Position numbers and translations under genes: made by a program. Below, piece by piece: positions 51,672-54,160 of a stretch of 54,160 bases of DNA; the stretch's first letter is position 1, and each line of letters begins with the position of its first letter. The DNA lies in the NCBI GenBank assembly GCA_022841745.1, contig JALHQW010000055.1, positions 1-54,160 of the forward strand, in the 5' to 3' direction. The notes under the pieces are model-generated. The model saw nothing but the letters and a program-made list of their open reading frames with translations, had not been told where the DNA came from and searched no databases. Source of the stretch: Saprospiraceae bacterium. Its GTDB lineage: Bacteria; Bacteroidota; Bacteroidia; Chitinophagales; Saprospiraceae.

Positions 51672-51712
51672 TTTGAAAAAGTTTGAAGTTGAAAAATATT
51701 CCCAAAACAACC

Positions 51713-51739
51713 GTCTGGCGGGCTTCATACCCGCCAGAC
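51713..51739 (-). terminator. Terminator-like hairpin after thioredoxin
   Basis: Perfect 10-base arms 51713-51722 and 51730-51739 (GTCTGGCGGG) with loop CTTCATA; on the minus strand GGTTGTTTTGGG follows the stem. It lies between the thioredoxin and DUF1348 genes. Confidence 0.6.
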
Positions 51740-51750
51740 AGCCAAAACGG

Positions 51751-52074
51751 TTAATTTTGGTTAATCAATTGGTCGAGGTTGGCAGCTATAGCAGTTTTGC
51801 TTTGCAACCCGACTTGTTTGGTCACAAGTTCTCCTTTTTTGAAATATAGCAAGGCGGGAATGCTACGGATACCAAAATCGGAGGAAATCTCTGATTCAGT
51901 GTCCACGTTCACTTTAGCAATGACGGCCTTGCCTTCAAAATCGGCGGCGAGGCTTTCCAATGACGGGTGCAATGCCTTGCAAGGCCCACACCAATCGGCG
52001 TAAAAATCCACCAGCACTACATCGTTTTCTTTCAGGGTGGATACAAAATCGGCTTTGCTCAAATTCTTTAACAT
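51751..52074 (-). CDS. trxA: Thioredoxin
   Basis: A 107-residue protein with the active-site DWCGPCKAL (W28-C29-G-P-C32) and the cis-proline region [12 protein letters not shown] near residue 75. It reduces disulfides, including those formed during reduction of APS and of peroxiredoxins. In this window it is in the redox gene run with an AhpD-like protein upstream. It is compatible as electron donor of the iron-sulfur APS reductase encoded elsewhere in the window, but this is not proof of a partnership. Confidence 0.92.
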   Translation of the reverse strand: MLKNLSKADFVSTLKENDVVLVDFYADWCGPCKALHPSLESLAADFEGKAVIAKVNVDTESEISSDFGIRSIPALLYFKKGELVTKQVGLQSKTAIAANLDQLINQN

Positions 52075-52109
52075 GACTTGAAAATTTTATGGGTGAAAAA
52101 ATGGGAATT

Positions 52110-52140
52110 GGCGGTGGCCGCGTGGGGCCAGGCCACCGCC
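52110..52140 (-). terminator. Hairpin after the AhpD-like gene
   Basis: Perfect 10-base arms 52110-52119 (GGCGGTGGCC) and 52131-52140 (GGCCACCGCC), 15 bases after the stop of the carboxymuconolactone-decarboxylase-like gene. A T-rich stretch (CCCATTTTTTC) follows at a distance on the minus strand, so it is a plausible but not classical terminator. Confidence 0.55.
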
Positions 52141-52154
52141 GATATCCCTTTAAA

Positions 52155-52703
52155 TTAGGCAGCTACTTCTTCCAGCTCCAGCGCCAATGGGAAGTCAATC
52201 GCAAACTGGCCCACGCCAAACAAGTAGTTGCTGATGATTTTGTCGCCAATGACGATGAGGATGTCCACGACATTGCCTTTGTTGTAGCCTGCCGAAAGCA
52301 GGTTTTCCACGGTCTCCGCAGAAGGCTTGCCCCGGTTGATGGTCGTCTCTTGAACGAACTTCACGAGCGCATCCAGTTTCGGGTCGAAGCTGGCTTCCCC
52401 GCTGCGGATTTCCAGTATTTGCTCGTCGCTGAAGCCATTCATCTTGCCCAAAACCGTGTGGGCGCTCTGGCAGTAACGGCAGTCGTTCACTTGGCTCACC
52501 ACCAGGTTGATGACTTCCCGCTCTTTGGCCCGAAGGGTGCTTTTGCGGTTTTGGAGGGCGAGGTAGTCGCCGAGGGCAGTTTCGCTGTGCGCAAAACTGG
52601 CGTAGAGGTTTGGCACGAAGCCGAGTCCTTTTTGAAGGTTGTCGAAGATAGCTTGGTTGTTGGCGCTTACTTCGTCACGGGTTGGAACATTAAACTGTGT
52701 CAT
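52155..52703 (-). CDS. Carboxymuconolactone-decarboxylase-family (AhpD-like) protein
   Basis: A 182-residue protein with the CxxC peroxidase-type motif NDCRYCQSAH (C75, C78, H82), typical of AhpD-like alkylhydroperoxidases. Its surroundings are helical (REVINLVVSQV, GNVVDILIVIGDKI). AhpD-like proteins reduce alkyl hydroperoxides with a lipoamide or thioredoxin-type partner; trxA is the next gene. It is preceded by an AraC regulator on the same strand, which may control it. Confidence 0.9.
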   Translation of the reverse strand: MTQFNVPTRDEVSANNQAIFDNLQKGLGFVPNLYASFAHSETALGDYLALQNRKSTLRAKEREVINLVVSQVNDCRYCQSAHTVLGKMNGFSDEQILEIRSGEASFDPKLDALVKFVQETTINRGKPSAETVENLLSAGYNKGNVVDILIVIGDKIISNYLFGVGQFAIDFPLALELEEVAA

Positions 52704-52820
52704 CTTTTTGAATTTTTATTAGTTTGAAAATCTTTGTTTAAATGATGACACAAAGATGGGGGCAGGGGGAAGGGCGAGGTTAGGCAGGGATTCCCGAAGG
52801 CTTGGCAATTCTTCCCGAAA

Positions 52821-53645
52821 TCAATTTTGTTCCCGAAAAGCGGTTGGTGACACGCCCTCCTGCGTCTTGAAAAAGCGGGAAAAGGTCTGCACGTCCTCGT
52901 AACCAATGGTGTAGGCAATCTCGCTGACGGCTTGGTCGGTGTAGCGCAACAGCCTGCGAGCTTCTAGCATTTTACGTTCGTTGATGATTTGCAGCGGTGT
53001 CTTTGGACTGACTTGTGCGAAGAGGTTGGAAAGGGTCTTGGGAGAGCGGTGGAGCAGCTCTGCGTAGTCGGCGACGGTGTGCTTGGTCTTAAAATGGGAC
53101 TCCACCAAGAAGTTGAACTCCCGCACGAGGTCGAGGTTGTTTTTTGCCAACGGTGCCAACTGGCGCTGCTCCTTGTAGAGCCGGGTGCAAAGTATCAGCA
53201 GCCGCTTGAGCATCATCTGCAGCATTTCGATTTGCAGGTCGTCCTTTGATTGCATTTCTATTGAAAACATCTTCCACAGTATGTCAAACTTCTCCAGTTC
53301 GCCCTCCGGGATACGGAAAACGGGCAATTGCGAAGCACCAAAAAACAGGATGCCCCGGCAGCCCACCTCCGAGTCGTGGTCAATGATGCAAAAAAATGGA
53401 CGGTTGAAACGCACCATGCGCATGGACGTGACTGCTTGCACTTCCGTATGGTGAAATTCGGTCAGGCAAATGACTTCGTTGTTTTGGAAAACATAGTCCT
53501 TGCCGTCAATCTTGAGGCGATTGCCATCGGCGGTCATCCAGAGCAGGGTCAAGCCGCTCTCGATTTTGCCTTTAACAATGGAACAATTATCGGATGTAAT
53601 GGTCTCCAAGCGAAGGTATTCGTGCGTATTTCCTTTGAATTCCAT
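52821..53645 (-). CDS. AraC-family transcriptional regulator
   Basis: A 274-residue regulator. Residues 180-274 hold the two helix-turn-helix motifs: YAELLHRSPKTLSNLFAQV and VSEIAYTIGYEDVQTFSRFF, ending KTQEGVSPTAFREQ, as in AraC family consensus. The N-terminal 170 residues are a cupin-like effector domain (VICLTEFHHTEVQAVTSMRM). It heads the gene run down to 50215 and most likely controls the AhpD-like gene. The effector is unknown. Confidence 0.93.
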   Translation of the reverse strand: MEFKGNTHEYLRLETITSDNCSIVKGKIESGLTLLWMTADGNRLKIDGKDYVFQNNEVICLTEFHHTEVQAVTSMRMVRFNRPFFCIIDHDSEVGCRGILFFGASQLPVFRIPEGELEKFDILWKMFSIEMQSKDDLQIEMLQMMLKRLLILCTRLYKEQRQLAPLAKNNLDLVREFNFLVESHFKTKHTVADYAELLHRSPKTLSNLFAQVSPKTPLQIINERKMLEARRLLRYTDQAVSEIAYTIGYEDVQTFSRFFKTQEGVSPTAFREQN

Positions 53646-53849
53646 GTGGTGAAGCTAGCAATTGAAGGTTCGAAAAGTTGAAGGTTAAACAACACGGTGG
53701 GGTTTCAAAAGTTCTTTGGTCGGAATGGTAAGGTGTAGGGTAGAAATGTGAGGGGAATCGGAAATCAAGGGTATTTTAGCGGATTGTTCAGCCTTTCAAA
53801 TACTGTATTTTGGGGTTATTGCATTCGTTAAAGATTAGCTCCTTCTCCC

Positions 53850-53857
53850 TATCTTTG
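53850..53857 (+). promoter_or_regulatory. -7 element before the xisH-like remnant
   Basis: TATCTTTG fits TAnnTTTG and lies 20 bases before the ATG at 53878. A TTG at 53819-53821 is too far upstream (28 bases) for a standard -33 box. Confidence 0.35.
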
Positions 53858-53877
53858 CAAGAACGAAAACTACACCT

Positions 53878-53946
53878 ATGGCGAAAGACATCTATCACAA
53901 TATCGTAAAGGCAGCGATTCTCGCTATTAGCAAAAAACAAAGATGA
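53878..53946 (+). pseudogene. N-terminal remnant of a xisH-like gene
   Basis: A 22-residue ORF beginning MAKDIYHNIVKAA, the usual start of XisH-family proteins (MAKD-x-[FY]-H-x-x-VK). Thereafter the sequence departs and stops at TGA 53944-53946, one base before the transposase-like coding end. Full XisH is about 140 residues, so the rest is lost to the left flank of the insertion. XisH and XisI were found with the excision of a cyanobacterial DNA element and form a common two-gene module of unclear function elsewhere. Confidence 0.5.
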
Positions 53947-53947
53947 C

Positions 53948-54160
53948 CTATTCTAGCAGCGGGAAATCCACCTTGATTTCCTTTGCGATGAATCGGTAAA
54001 TAACGTTCATTGACATACAAGGCAGCAAATCAAACACCTGTCGGACTTTTTCCCACAGGTTCTTCTTGGTCTTGCAGTACTTGAGCGCCCTGTCAAAGGC
54101 ACCGTCGAGCCGCTGGGCAATCTGGTCAACCAGGAAGGCCAAAAAGGTCAGCAGCATGAA
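53948..54160 (-). mobile_element. C-terminal part of a DDE transposase (IS4-like), cut by the window edge
   Basis: An open frame entering from the right edge and ending with a stop at 53948-53950. The seen part, LTFLAFLVDQIAQRLDGAF then KNLWEKVRQVFDLLPCMSMN and VIYRFIAKEI, matches the C-terminal end of IS4-type transposases. It abuts the xisH remnant with a single base between stops, so the element probably inserted into that gene. The rest lies outside the window. Confidence 0.6.

Overview
The window (54,160 bases, roughly half G+C) looks like a chromosomal piece from a Bacteroidota bacterium, probably of the Saprospiraceae type. The grounds are the carboxypeptidase-regulatory/beta-barrel outer-membrane receptor, the four-helix-bundle and ORF6N genes, weak Shine-Dalgarno signals, and several -7 elements of the Bacteroidota form TAnnTTTG. 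The lineage is inferred. No rRNA, tRNA or CRISPR array was recognised. Both ends carry transposase-like fragments, as expected for a contig that stops at insertion sequences.

Layout. 0.2-7.5 kb: genes for a phosphodiesterase-TPR-sulfotransferase fusion, a methyltransferase, a leucine-rich-repeat protein, a PKHD-type dioxygenase, a second sulfotransferase-like protein and an aspartyl hydroxylase fused to an HExxH domain. This is a possible macromolecule-modifying set. 7.6-12.8 kb: a membrane protein, a monooxygenase-like small protein, two secreted cohesin-like paralogues next to a polytopic membrane protein, and an amidohydrolase. 12.9-23.3 kb: the core of the window, a run of sulfite reductase, siroheme-forming enzymes, APS-type reductase and hemA-hemC-hemD-hemB-hemL. 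It supplies the tetrapyrrole from glutamyl-tRNA and uses siroheme for sulfite reduction. Two tandem cysteine-codon-rich leader peptides, each followed by an intrinsic terminator, precede it: a probable double cysteine attenuator. 23.3-38.2 kb: housekeeping and stress genes (superoxide dismutase, outer-membrane receptor, HxlR regulator, DJ-1-like protein, bestrophin, acyl-CoA ligase with a GNAT domain, histone-deacetylase-like amidohydrolase). 38.5-46.5 kb: more accessory, with a beta/gamma-crystallin protein, an ORF6N protein, a heavily damaged FRG-domain gene carrying a palindromic insertion, and a nucleotidyltransferase-like gene with a small partner. 46.6-53.6 kb: ClpB, small unknown genes and a redox-flavoured minus-strand run ending with an AraC regulator. 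53.9 kb to the end: a xisH-like remnant abutting a transposase.

Two sequence habits run through the window. Many spacers hold an inverted pair of short-period repeats whose word differs from spacer to spacer; some run into coding ends or sit inside a gene. A short mini-hairpin, TTGC-GNA-GCAA, occurs at least 13 times in genes and spacers on either strand, far above chance.
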